Assembly (NCBI RefSeq): GCF_014653215.1
Contig: NZ_BNAI01000003.1
Location: 186,001-250,000 of the forward strand
Source: Pseudolysinimonas yzui
Lineage (GTDB): Bacteria > Actinomycetota > Actinomycetes > Actinomycetales > Microbacteriaceae
Direction: 5' to 3'
DNA: 64,000 nt
The position numbers and the translations under genes were made by a program. Positions 36,099-43,837 of the stretch are shown here, in pieces. Under the pieces are notes generated by a model, which searched no databases, had not been told where the DNA came from, and saw only the letters and a list, made by a program, of their open reading frames with translations. Numbering within the stretch: the first letter of the stretch is position 1; every line of letters begins with the position of its first letter.

Positions 36099-37463
36099 CT
36101 ACGCCAGCTCGTTGCCCTCGAGCATCTCCGTGACGAGCGCGGCGATCGCCGACCGTTCGGAGCGGGTGAGGGTGATGTGCGCGAACAGAGGATGCCCCTT
36201 GAGGGTCTCGATCACGCTGGCCACCCCGTCGTGGCGTCCGACCCGGAGGTTGTCGCGCTGGGCGACGTCGTGCGTGAGCACGACCCGGGAGTTCTGGCCG
36301 ATGCGGCTGAGCACTGTGAGCAGCACATTGCGTTCCAGCGACTGGGCTTCGTCGACGATCACGAACGCGTCGTGCAGCGAACGGCCGCGGATGTGGGTCA
36401 GCGGCAGCACCTCGAGGATGCCGCGCTCCACCACCTCTTCGAGCACGTTCTCGCTCACCAGGGCACCGAGGGTGTCGAAGACCGCCTGACCCCAGGGGTT
36501 CATCTTCTCGTCCTTGTCGCCCGGCAGGTAGCCGAGCTCCTGGCCGCCGACCGCGTACAGCGGCCGGAACACCATGATCTTGCGGTGCTGCTGCTTCTCG
36601 AGCACCGCCTCGAGGCCCGCGCACAGCGCGAGCGCCGACTTGCCGGTGCCGGCCCGACCGCCGAGCGACACGATGCCGATCTCCGGGTCGAGCAGCAGGT
36701 CGATCGCGAGTCGTTGTTCGGCGCTGCGACCGTGGAGTCCGAAGACATCCCGATCGCCGCGCACCACCCGGAACTCGCCCTTGCCGCTCACCCGCCCCAG
36801 CGCCGAGCCGCGCTCGGAGTGCACGACGAGGCTCGTGTTGATCGGAAGGTCGGCGACCTGGCGCGACGAGATCGTCTCGTTCTCGTAGAGATCGGCCATC
36901 TGTTCGGCCGAGAGGTCGACCTCGGCCAGACCCGTGTATCCGGAGTCGACCGCGAGTTCGGCCTTGTACTCCTCGGCGGTGAGACCGATGGATGCCGCCT
37001 TGACCCGCATCGGCAGGTCTTTCGACACGACGGTGACGTCGAGCCCGTCGTTCGCGAGGTTCATCGCGACGGCGAGGATGCGGGAGTCGTTGTCGCCGAG
37101 CTGCAGCCCCGACGGCAGCACCGACTGGTTGGAGTGGTTGAGTTCGACCCGCAACGAGCCGTTGTCACCGACGCTGATCGGGAAGTCGAGGCGTTCGTGC
37201 TGCCGACGCAACTCGTCGAGATTGCGGAGAGCCTGCCGCGCGAAGTACCCGATCTCGGGATCGTTGCGTTTCGCCTCGAGTTCGGTGACGACGACCACCG
37301 GCAGCACGACGGCGTGCTCCGCGAACCGGAAGATGGCCTTGGGATCGCTCAGCAGCACCGAGGTGTCGAGGACGAATGTCCGCTCCCCCTGCTTCGGTTT
37401 CCCACCTCCGCTCTTCGCGCTGGTGGACTTCTGCTGGGGCTTCTCGAGTGCGGGCACTCCCAC
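36099..37463 (-). CDS. PhoH2-type protein: PIN domain fused to PhoH ATPase
   Basis: A 454-residue protein. After a Lys/Gly-rich N-terminus, a PIN domain ([55 protein letters not shown]; about 27-165) is followed by a PhoH helicase-like ATPase with Walker [14 protein letters not shown] (near 263-275) and Walker [12 protein letters not shown] (near 368). PhoH2 of M. tuberculosis (Rv1095) is an ATP-dependent RNA-unwinding ribonuclease; the same fusion and neighbourhood are seen here. GTG 37463 is preceded by a perfect 14-base palindrome that overlaps its ribosome binding region. Confidence 0.92.
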   Translation of the reverse strand: MGVPALEKPQQKSTSAKSGGGKPKQGERTFVLDTSVLLSDPKAIFRFAEHAVVLPVVVVTELEAKRNDPEIGYFARQALRNLDELRRQHERLDFPISVGDNGSLRVELNHSNQSVLPSGLQLGDNDSRILAVAMNLANDGLDVTVVSKDLPMRVKAASIGLTAEEYKAELAVDSGYTGLAEVDLSAEQMADLYENETISSRQVADLPINTSLVVHSERGSALGRVSGKGEFRVVRGDRDVFGLHGRSAEQRLAIDLLLDPEIGIVSLGGRAGTGKSALALCAGLEAVLEKQQHRKIMVFRPLYAVGGQELGYLPGDKDEKMNPWGQAVFDTLGALVSENVLEEVVERGILEVLPLTHIRGRSLHDAFVIVDEAQSLERNVLLTVLSRIGQNSRVVLTHDVAQRDNLRVGRHDGVASVIETLKGHPLFAHITLTRSERSAIAALVTEMLEGNELA

Positions 37464-37602
37464 TCCATCCCCGGGGATGTCTCCCCCGGCTGGTGTTACG
37501 TGGCGGCCACTTCACTCGGAACGAACTTACGTGGCCGCTCCGACCAGGCGCCGTGCCTGATGTCTCCGACGCTAACCCCGGCCGTGTGACGCGCGCGTTT
37601 CG

Positions 37603-37630
37603 ACACGCCCCCATCGCGTTACGGGCGTGT
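37603..37630 (-). terminator. Hairpin after the aminotransferase-fold gene
   Basis: ACACGCCC (37603-37610) is inverted at 37623-37630 with a 12-base loop, 13 bases past the stop of the minus-strand gene. GC-rich stem without a T-tract; a terminator or 3' end stabiliser. Confidence 0.45.
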
Positions 37631-37642
37631 GAATGTTCCTCG

Positions 37643-38752
37643 TCAGATCGACGTGGCGTACGAGACCAGCGCGGCGCGCAGCATCGAGAAGGTCTCCTCC
37701 TCGACGGTCGCGTGCGCCGAGAGGCGCACGGCGGTGTCGCGGACGGTCGCCGTGATGCCGTGGTTGTGCAGCGAAGCGACGAGCACCGTGAGGTGCTCGG
37801 GCAGCGGCTCGACGACGACGATCCCGGCCCGCTCCGCCTCGGCGCGTGGGGACACCACGGGCAGGGCGTACTCGTCGGCGAGGTCGATGAGACGCGACAC
37901 GTTGCGCGCGATCTCGGCGTGAAGGGTCGGGATGCCGACGGCCGCGACCTCCTCAAGGGCTGCGGCGAGGCGGCCGGCAGCGATGGGGTCGGCGTTGCTG
38001 ATCTGGTATGCGGCAGCTCCCGGAACCGGGTCGGTGACCTCCTGGTAGAAATCGTCCTCTGCCCCGGCGAAGTTCGACCAGACGGGAGTGAGGTGGTCAC
38101 GTGCGCGGTCGCTCACGGCGAGGAACCCGCAGCCGATCCCCGCCCGCGCCCACTTCTGGCCGCCCGACGCGATGACATCGGCGACCTCGAACGGCGCGTC
38201 GACGACGCCGAAGCCCTGCGCGGCATCCACGATCAGCAGGCGATCGCCGATGACCTGTCGGATGCCCTCCAGGTCGACGAGATACCCGGTGCGGTAGTCG
38301 ACGAGGCTCACCGCGACGGCGACGACCGACGACGTCAGCTGGTCGCGGAGGTTGCCCGGGGTGACGCGACCGTCTTCGGTCTCGAGCCAGAGCGGGGCGA
38401 GCACGCCGAGCGAGTCGGCAGCGCGGCGCACCGCGAAGGTCAGCGACGGGAACTCCGTCGGCGCGAGCGCAACGCCCCCGGTGACGCCGAACATCGTGTG
38501 CATGAGCCCCTGCGAGGTGCTCGGCTGGAACACCACCTGGTCGGGCCGGAACCCGCCGACCGCGGCCACGGCATCCCGCAACCGGTCATGTTGGGTGAGC
38601 AGCGCCGCGAGCGATCCGAATCGCGCATGCGCGAGCACCCCGCTCAGCGCCGTCTGCTCCTCGAGCACCGTGCGGCCGACCGGGCCGACGCGGGCGTAGT
38701 CGAGGTAGCCCGGCTCCTCTTCGAACCGCTCCTGATAGTCCCCCAGATTCAC
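37643..38752 (-). CDS. Class V aminotransferase-fold PLP enzyme
   Basis: A 369-residue fold-type I PLP protein of the SufS/kynureninase-like class V group. PLP Asp176 lies in LLIVDAAQGFGVV and Schiff-base Lys200 in ADVIASGGQKWARAGIG. The substrate strand QPSTSQGLMHTMFGV is conserved. Reactions in this class include cysteine desulfuration, transamination and kynurenine or isopenicillin chemistry; none can be assigned. The GTG overlaps the stop of the isoprenyl transferase gene (GTGA), so they are co-translated. A terminator-like hairpin follows. Confidence 0.85.
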   Translation of the reverse strand: MNLGDYQERFEEEPGYLDYARVGPVGRTVLEEQTALSGVLAHARFGSLAALLTQHDRLRDAVAAVGGFRPDQVVFQPSTSQGLMHTMFGVTGGVALAPTEFPSLTFAVRRAADSLGVLAPLWLETEDGRVTPGNLRDQLTSSVVAVAVSLVDYRTGYLVDLEGIRQVIGDRLLIVDAAQGFGVVDAPFEVADVIASGGQKWARAGIGCGFLAVSDRARDHLTPVWSNFAGAEDDFYQEVTDPVPGAAAYQISNADPIAAGRLAAALEEVAAVGIPTLHAEIARNVSRLIDLADEYALPVVSPRAEAERAGIVVVEPLPEHLTVLVASLHNHGITATVRDTAVRLSAHATVEEETFSMLRAALVSYATSI

Positions 38753-39534
38753 GCCCCGAATCTCCGATCTCGTGTGGCATACGCGCGCAACGCACGCAGG
38801 AAGTCGACCTCGCGCAGATCGGGCCCCAGCGATTCGAGGAAATAGAACTCGCTGTGCGCGCTCTGCCAGAGCATGAAGTCCGAGAGCCGCTGCTCGCCCG
38901 AGGTGCGGATGATGAGGTCGGGATCGGGCTGGCCCTGCGTGTAGAGGTGGTCGGCGATCAGCTCCGGGGTGAGGATCTCGGCGAGATCGTCGATCGTGCC
39001 GCCCCCCTTGCCGTGCGTGCGCACGATGCTCCGCATGGCATCCGCGATCTCCCGCCGACCGCCGTAGCCGATCGCCAGGTTGACGTGCAGACCGGTGTTG
39101 CCGGCCGTGCGGTCTTCCGCGCCGCGCAACACGTCGATGAGCGGCTGCGGCAGCCCCTCGGTCGTGCCGACATGCTGGATGCGCCAGCCGGCAGCCCGCG
39201 ACAGGTCGTCGGCGAGGTCGGCGATGATCTCGAACAGCTGCCGGAGCTCTTCCGGATCCCGCCCGGTGAGGTTGTCGGTGGACAGCAGGTAGATCGTGAC
39301 CATCCGGATGCCGAGGGAGTCGCACCAGCCGAGGAACTCGCGCATCTTCGCCGCCCCGGCCCGGTGTCCGTGAGCCGCCGTCTCGAGCGCCTGCTCCTTC
39401 GCCCACCGCCGGTTGCCGTCGATGATCATGCCGACGTGGTGGGGTCGCGGGAGGCCGCTGAGTTCTTTGCGCAGCCGGGCTGAGTAGAGGCCATACAAGA
39501 GGCCCTTGCCGGATGAGCCGTTCCGTTGTGGCAC
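38749..39534 (-). CDS. uppS: Cis-prenyl transferase (UppS / Rv1086-like)
   Basis: A 261-residue isoprenyl transferase. Signature motifs: HVGMIIDGNRRWAKEQ with the catalytic Asp, GHRAGAAKMREFLGWC, TIYLLSTDNLTGRDPEELRQL, NLAIGYGGRREIADAMR, and PDLIIRTSGEQRLSDFMLWQSAHSEFYF. It elongates allylic diphosphates with cis geometry. The neighbours (trhA, small membrane gene, DUF4307, greA) match Rv1086, which makes the short Z,E-farnesyl diphosphate, so the product length is uncertain and uppS is used as family name. A TACCTT box six bases before GTG points to a leaderless message. Confidence 0.92.
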   Translation of the reverse strand: MPQRNGSSGKGLLYGLYSARLRKELSGLPRPHHVGMIIDGNRRWAKEQALETAAHGHRAGAAKMREFLGWCDSLGIRMVTIYLLSTDNLTGRDPEELRQLFEIIADLADDLSRAAGWRIQHVGTTEGLPQPLIDVLRGAEDRTAGNTGLHVNLAIGYGGRREIADAMRSIVRTHGKGGGTIDDLAEILTPELIADHLYTQGQPDPDLIIRTSGEQRLSDFMLWQSAHSEFYFLESLGPDLREVDFLRALRAYATRDRRFGA

Positions 39535-39540
39535 CTGACT

Positions 39541-39546
39541 AAGGTA
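39541..39546 (-). promoter_or_regulatory. -10 element, leaderless promoter of the isoprenyl transferase gene
   Basis: TACCTT on the minus strand, six bases before GTG 39534. It shares a 60-base intergenic region with the divergent trhA promoter. Confidence 0.5.
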
Positions 39547-39582
39547 GTCGACCGCTCCCAGGGACTTCGCCCGGGCTGGTCG

Positions 39583-39588
39583 TAAACT
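39583..39588 (+). promoter_or_regulatory. -10 element, leaderless promoter of trhA
   Basis: TAAACT followed by six bases and ATG 39595; no ribosome binding site. Confidence 0.55.
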
Positions 39589-39594
39589 CCGGGC

Positions 39595-40314
39595 ATGACC
39601 GCGCCCCGCACCCAGGCCGGGGATGACATCCCGAACATCCCGCTCCTCGAGGACGCGATCGCTCATCCCGAAGTCGAAGGCAAGCCCACCTGGCGCGGCT
39701 GGATCCATGCCGGTACGGCGCCGCTCGCCGTCGCCGCCGGGATCGTGCTCATCGTGCTCGCCGAAGGCGCCGCCGCGAAGGCGAGTGCCGCGATCTTCAT
39801 GGCGTCGTCGATTCTGCTGTTCGGGGTCTCCGCCGTGTATCACCGGTTCAACTGGAGCCCGAAAGTCAAAGCCGTCTTCCGGCGACTCGACCACGCGAAC
39901 ATCTTCGTGCTCATCGCCGGCACCTACACCCCACTGGCGATCAACGCCCTCACTGTCGACAAGGGTCTCGTGCTGCTCATCGCCGTCTGGGTGGGAGCTC
40001 TGCTCGGCATCATCTTCCGGGTGTTCTGGGTGAACGCGCCCCGCTGGTCGTATGTGCCGCTCTACGTCGGCCTCGGCTGGGCCGCCGTGTTCTACGCCGT
40101 CGACCTCGTGCAGTTCAACGCCGTCGCGATGCTGCTCGTGCTCATCGGCGGGCTGTCCTACACCGCGGGTGCGCTGTTCTACGGGTTCAAGCGCCCCAAC
40201 CCGTGGCCCGGCACGTTCGGGTTCCACGAGTTGTTCCACACCTGCACGGTGATCGCGTTCCTGTGCCACTGGACGGCGATCCTGCTCATCGTGCGGGCGC
40301 CGTTGGGGTGGTAG
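39595..40314 (+). CDS. trhA: Hemolysin III family (PAQR) membrane protein TrhA
   Basis: A 239-residue protein with seven membrane helices and the PAQR/hemolysin III metal-site residues: the SSILLFGVSAVYHRFNW block (Ser/His), DHANIFVLIAGTYTPLA (Asp-His), and a final HELFHTCTVIAFLCHW (two His). Members are possible metal-dependent hydrolases or modulate membrane lipid energetics; lysis as such is not implied. It is the Rv1085c-like gene of this conserved neighbourhood. Convergent with the small membrane gene, with a strong hairpin between. Confidence 0.92.
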   Translation: MTAPRTQAGDDIPNIPLLEDAIAHPEVEGKPTWRGWIHAGTAPLAVAAGIVLIVLAEGAAAKASAAIFMASSILLFGVSAVYHRFNWSPKVKAVFRRLDHANIFVLIAGTYTPLAINALTVDKGLVLLIAVWVGALLGIIFRVFWVNAPRWSYVPLYVGLGWAAVFYAVDLVQFNAVAMLLVLIGGLSYTAGALFYGFKRPNPWPGTFGFHELFHTCTVIAFLCHWTAILLIVRAPLGW

Positions 40315-40316
40315 CC

Positions 40317-40350
40317 CGGGTAATCCGTCGCAGGTGTGACGGATTACCCG
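40317..40350. terminator. Strong bidirectional hairpin after trhA
   Basis: CGGGTAATCCGTC (40317-40329) is perfectly inverted at 40338-40350 around an eight-base loop. The 13-bp stem starts two bases after the trhA stop and lies 24 bases from the stop of the convergent gene. It is probably the shared terminator, without T-tracts. Confidence 0.65.
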
Positions 40351-40374
40351 AGGATCGGGCTGCGGTTCGGCGGA

Positions 40375-40599
40375 TTAGTCGTCCTGCTCCGCGGCGGCGG
40401 CCTCTTCGGCATCCAGTCGTTCGTTGACGGCGGCGCGGTGGTTGATGCGGCGGATGCGGCGCACCATGTCGATCACGAGCAGCACGACCGCGACCGCGAC
40501 CAGGAAGGTCAGCGCGAACCCGATGACTCCGGGGGTGACCGTGTTGGGGTCGAGTTCCTCGCCCGGGGCGGGCGTCGACGCCCAGAGTGTGTGGAGCAA
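40375..40599 (-). CDS. Small single-pass membrane protein (Rv1083-like)
   Basis: A 74-residue protein starting at TTG, which is justified by GGGAGG five bases upstream. Sequence: LHTLWASTPAPGEELDPNTVTPGVIGF, one helix of about 22 residues, then a basic and finally acidic/Ala-rich tail (MVRRIRRINHRAAVNERLDAEEAAAAEQDD). The type and place match the small membrane protein that follows mca in mycobacteria (Rv1083). Here mca itself is missing: only 48 bases separate this gene from divergent DUF4307. Function unknown. Confidence 0.7.
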   Translation of the reverse strand: MLHTLWASTPAPGEELDPNTVTPGVIGFALTFLVAVAVVLLVIDMVRRIRRINHRAAVNERLDAEEAAAAEQDD

Positions 40600-40647
40600 G
40601 GGGGCCTCCCGGTCCGAATAGCCTGGTTCCAGGGTAATGGAGGCGAG

Positions 40648-41046
40648 ATGACAGACTCGGCGGTCGCAGCACGATACGGGCGCACCCCGGCCGACCGGCG
40701 ACGGCGCGCCATCGTCGCGATCGTCGCGGCCGCGGGAGTGCTCGTCGTCGTCGTCGCCTGGGTCGTGTGGGTGGGGGTGTTCAGCCCGACCGCGAGTATC
40801 GACACCCGCGACACCGGCTATGTGACCCGCGCTGACTCCACCGTCGACATCCGCTTCGAGGTGACGACCGAGCCGGGCACTCCGGTGTCGTGTGCGCTCC
40901 AGGCGCTCAACGAGTCGTTCGCGATCGTCGGGTGGAAGATCGTCGAGCTGCCCCCCGGCGACGACCGAACCCGCGCCTTCGTCGAGAACGTGAGGGTCAC
41001 CGAGCCCGCTGTCACCGGGTTGATCTACCGTTGCTGGCTGACCTAG
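40648..41046 (+). CDS. DUF4307 domain-containing membrane protein
   Basis: A 132-residue protein with a basic N-terminus, one membrane helix (AIVAIVAAAGVLVVVVAWVVWVGVF) and an extracytoplasmic domain with the DUF4307 pattern (DTGYVTRADSTVDIRFEVTTEPGTPVSCALQALNESFAIVGWKIVELP). It is the Rv1081c-like partner found next to greA in actinobacteria; function unknown. GGAGG lies four bases before the ATG. A UUCG-capped hairpin separates it from greA. Confidence 0.85.
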   Translation: MTDSAVAARYGRTPADRRRRAIVAIVAAAGVLVVVVAWVVWVGVFSPTASIDTRDTGYVTRADSTVDIRFEVTTEPGTPVSCALQALNESFAIVGWKIVELPPGDDRTRAFVENVRVTEPAVTGLIYRCWLT

Positions 41047-41052
41047 CATGGT

Positions 41053-41082
41053 GCGACTGCCCGGCTTCGGCCGGGCTGTCGC
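41053..41082 (+). terminator. UUCG-capped hairpin between the DUF4307 gene and greA
   Basis: GCGAC-T-GCCCGGC, a TTCG tetraloop, then GCCGGGC-T-GTCGC: a 12-bp stem with one T-T mismatch, starting six bases after the DUF4307 stop. It is followed by ATTAG. It looks like an intrinsic terminator or a partial attenuator that sets greA apart. Confidence 0.65.
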
Positions 41083-41126
41083 ATTAGTCGGGTCCACCCG
41101 ACGCCCATCCCGCAAGGAGCATCCCG

Positions 41127-41612
41127 ATGTCCGACACCGCTGCCACGACGTGGCTCACGCAGGAGTCCTACGACCGGCTGAGCGCCGAGCTCGCCGAGCT
41201 CGAAGGCCCCGCGCGCCTCGACATCGCCAAGAAGATCGAGATGGCGCGCGAAGAGGGCGACCTCAAGGAGAACGGCGGATACCACGCCGCCAAAGACGAG
41301 CAGGGCAAGATCGAGGCGCGCATCCGCCAGCTCACCCAGCTGCTGCGGCACGCGACCGTCGGCGAACCCCCGGCGGCGTCGGGTGTCGTCGAGATCGGAA
41401 CCGTCGTCACGGCGAAGATCGCGGGCGACCCCACCACCTTCCTGCTCGGCAGCCGCGAGATCGCCGACGACGACATCGACGTGTACCCGGCGACGAGCGC
41501 GCTCGGCGAGGCGATCCTCGGCCTGAAGGTCGGCGAGAAGACCAGCTACACCGCACCCAACGGCAAGGAGATCGCCGTCGAGGTCACGAAGGTCGAGACC
41601 TACCGGGGCTGA
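41127..41612 (+). CDS. greA: Transcription elongation factor GreA
   Basis: A 161-residue GreA, which rescues backtracked RNA polymerase by stimulating transcript cleavage. The N-terminal coiled coil ends in the acidic tip AREEGDLKENGGYHAAKDEQGKIEARI, where the Asp and Glu act in the polymerase channel. The C-terminal domain (VVTAKIAGDPTTFLLGSRE, SALGEAILGLKVGEKTSYTAPNGKEIAVEV) is standard. AAGGAG lies eight bases before the ATG. Its 3' end overlaps the convergent DUF2332 gene by 13 bases. Confidence 0.97.
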   Translation: MSDTAATTWLTQESYDRLSAELAELEGPARLDIAKKIEMAREEGDLKENGGYHAAKDEQGKIEARIRQLTQLLRHATVGEPPAASGVVEIGTVVTAKIAGDPTTFLLGSREIADDDIDVYPATSALGEAILGLKVGEKTSYTAPNGKEIAVEVTKVETYRG

Positions 41613-42577
41613 ATCGCCTCGTACGACCCGCCGTGAAACCCGGTGAGGGCCTGCGGAATCCCGTCGAGCGCCAGCACGTAGCGCGACGGCATTCCGAGAT
41701 CCTCCGGTAGCCGATCGCGGACCTCGTCGATGACCGCGATGCCTTCTTGCGAGATCCATCGCGCGCCGGTGCCCCGGATGACATCGACCGCGTGCTGTCG
41801 ACGGCCGGCCTCGAGGTAGTTGAGCACAGCGGTGTGCATGACGACGAGCGTCGCGTCGGTCGGCGCCTCCGCCGCGAGTGCCGGGAGAGCCTCGACCAGG
41901 TCGCCGCGCACGATGCGCACCGGGTCAGCCGCGACGACCGCCCGAGCGGCCCGCAATCGATCGAGACGGTCGGCGTGCTCGGGCCAGACGAGCAGCTCGA
42001 GCCAGCGCGCGTCGTCTCGGTCGCTTACGTCGAGCGGGTTGAGGTCGATGCCGGCGCGCCAGACGATCTCGGGATGCCGCGTCGGCGGTGCGACGCCCGA
42101 GATGACGCACGGGATGACCGGCGCCCCGGGATCTCCCGTCAGCATCGTCTCGCCCTGCGGCGTCTGGAAGACGTAGGAGTAGCGATCCGGAACGAGACAC
42201 AACCCCGCCGACGCGCCCACTTCGATGAGCGCGATCGGACCGTCGATCGCCGACAGCACGGGAAGCAGGGCCCCGCAGCGCGCCGCCTCGTTCGTCTGCG
42301 TCGCGCGCGCCGACATCACCGCGACGACGTCATCCCAATGCGCGTGAATCCACGGCCCGACGATCTCGTACTCAGCGAGCGGCGCCCCGGCGAAGCGCAC
42401 CGCCGCGAACAGCAGGTGCGGCTGTCGCTTCAGCCGTGGCAGGTTGACGAGCCGCGCTCGTAAGGCGTCATCGACGATGACCCCTTCCGCCCAGCCCGCG
42501 TAGGTCGGCGAGCTGCCGGTCACCTCGTGGTCGACGAACCAGCGGTAGCGATCGATCAGCTCCGCGTCGTCGGTCAT
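41600..42577 (-). CDS. DUF2332 domain-containing protein
   Basis: A 325-residue soluble protein with DUF2332 blocks: YAGWAEGVIVDDALRARLVNLPRLKRQPHLLFAAVRF near the N-terminus, QTNEAARCGALLPVL, IALIEVGASAGLCLVPDRYSY (a glycine-rich, methyltransferase-like strand) and VVMHTAVLNYLEAGRR. No activity is known for the family. It is the third gene of an AI-2E/ilvA/DUF2332 run, seven bases after ilvA. Confidence 0.85.
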   Translation of the reverse strand: MTDDAELIDRYRWFVDHEVTGSSPTYAGWAEGVIVDDALRARLVNLPRLKRQPHLLFAAVRFAGAPLAEYEIVGPWIHAHWDDVVAVMSARATQTNEAARCGALLPVLSAIDGPIALIEVGASAGLCLVPDRYSYVFQTPQGETMLTGDPGAPVIPCVISGVAPPTRHPEIVWRAGIDLNPLDVSDRDDARWLELLVWPEHADRLDRLRAARAVVAADPVRIVRGDLVEALPALAAEAPTDATLVVMHTAVLNYLEAGRRQHAVDVIRGTGARWISQEGIAVIDEVRDRLPEDLGMPSRYVLALDGIPQALTGFHGGSYEAIQPR

Positions 42578-42584
42578 GGACGAC

Positions 42585-43829
42585 TCAGCTCGTGACGCGC
42601 GGGCGGTAGCCGGCGTCGCGGAGCCGCGTGAGCACGAGCTCGGCGTGCGACGGGCCGCGGGTCTCCATGTGGATCTCGATGCCGACCTCGCTGATCATGA
42701 GGCCGGTGCCGTGGCGGGTGTGCAGCACCTCTACGACGTTGGCGTTGGCATCCGCGATGATCTCGGCGATCCGCGCGAGCTGACCGGGGCGGTCGGGCAG
42801 CGGGATGACGACCTTGAGGTACCGCTGATCGGCGGCGAGACCCCGCCCGATGACGCGCTCCATCACCATCGGGTCGATGTTGCCGCCCGACAGCACGACG
42901 ACGGTCGGACCCTCCGCGTCGATGACCCCGGCGAGCAGCGCGGCGACGCCGACGGCTCCGGCGGGCTCGACGACGAGTTTCGCGCGCTCGAGCAGCACGA
43001 CGAGCGCGCGGGCGATGTCGTCGTCGCTCACGGTGACGACATCGTCGACGGTCTGGCGGATGATCTCGAAGTTGAGGGTTCCCGGACGGGCGACCGCGAT
43101 GCCGTCGGCGATGGTCGGGCCGACGGTGACCGGGATGATCTCGCCTTCGGCGAGTGACCGAACGTAGGGTGCCGCGTGGTGCGCCTGCACTCCGATGACG
43201 CGGATGTTGCGCTCCGGTGCGGCGTGGGCGACCGCCGACGCGAGCCCCGAGATCAGCCCGCCACCGCCGATCGGCACCACGATCGTGCCGACCTCGGGCA
43301 ACTGATCGAGGATCTCCAGGCCGAGGGTGCCCTGCCCGGCGACGATGTCGTGGTGGTCGAACGGGGGGATGAAAGTCGCGCCGGTGCTGGCCGCGAACGC
43401 CTGCGCGGCGGCGTTCGTGTCGTCGAAGATGTCGCCTTCGAGCACGACGTCGGCGCCGTAGCCGCGGGTGGCCTGCAGTTTCGGCAGCGCGACACCGGTG
43501 GGCATGTAGATGGTCGCGGTGATCCCGAGTTCACGGGCCGCGAGGGCGACCCCCTGGGCGTGGTTGCCAGCGGAGGCCGCGACGACTCCTCGACTGCGTT
43601 CCTCGGCGCTCAGCTGGGAGAGACGGTTGTAGGCGCCGCGGATCTTGTACGACCCGGTGCGCTGGAGATTCTCCGCCTTGAGGTAGACGGGCACGCCGGC
43701 GCTCTCGGAGAGGAAGCGCGACACCTCCATCGGCGTCGTCTGCACGACCGCCGAGACCCGGTCGCGGGCCGCGACGAACTCGTCGAGGGTGGGACCCGGG
43801 AGGGTCGACCGATCCAGCTCAGCTCTCAT
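42585..43829 (-). CDS. ilvA: Threonine ammonia-lyase
   Basis: A 414-residue PLP enzyme that deaminates threonine (or serine) to 2-oxobutyrate. Schiff-base Lys62 is in RTGSYKIRGAYNRL; the phosphate-binding loop is PIGGGGLISGLAS. The C-terminal 85 residues form one ACT-like domain (YLKVVIPLPDRPGQLARIAEIIADANANVVEVLHTR), as in shorter IlvA/TdcB-type enzymes rather than the 500-residue biosynthetic form with two ACT domains. It follows the AI-2E gene by eight bases, with GAGG before its ATG. Confidence 0.92.
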   Translation of the reverse strand: MRAELDRSTLPGPTLDEFVAARDRVSAVVQTTPMEVSRFLSESAGVPVYLKAENLQRTGSYKIRGAYNRLSQLSAEERSRGVVAASAGNHAQGVALAARELGITATIYMPTGVALPKLQATRGYGADVVLEGDIFDDTNAAAQAFAASTGATFIPPFDHHDIVAGQGTLGLEILDQLPEVGTIVVPIGGGGLISGLASAVAHAAPERNIRVIGVQAHHAAPYVRSLAEGEIIPVTVGPTIADGIAVARPGTLNFEIIRQTVDDVVTVSDDDIARALVVLLERAKLVVEPAGAVGVAALLAGVIDAEGPTVVVLSGGNIDPMVMERVIGRGLAADQRYLKVVIPLPDRPGQLARIAEIIADANANVVEVLHTRHGTGLMISEVGIEIHMETRGPSHAELVLTRLRDAGYRPRVTS

Positions 43830-43837
43830 CGGGCGCC

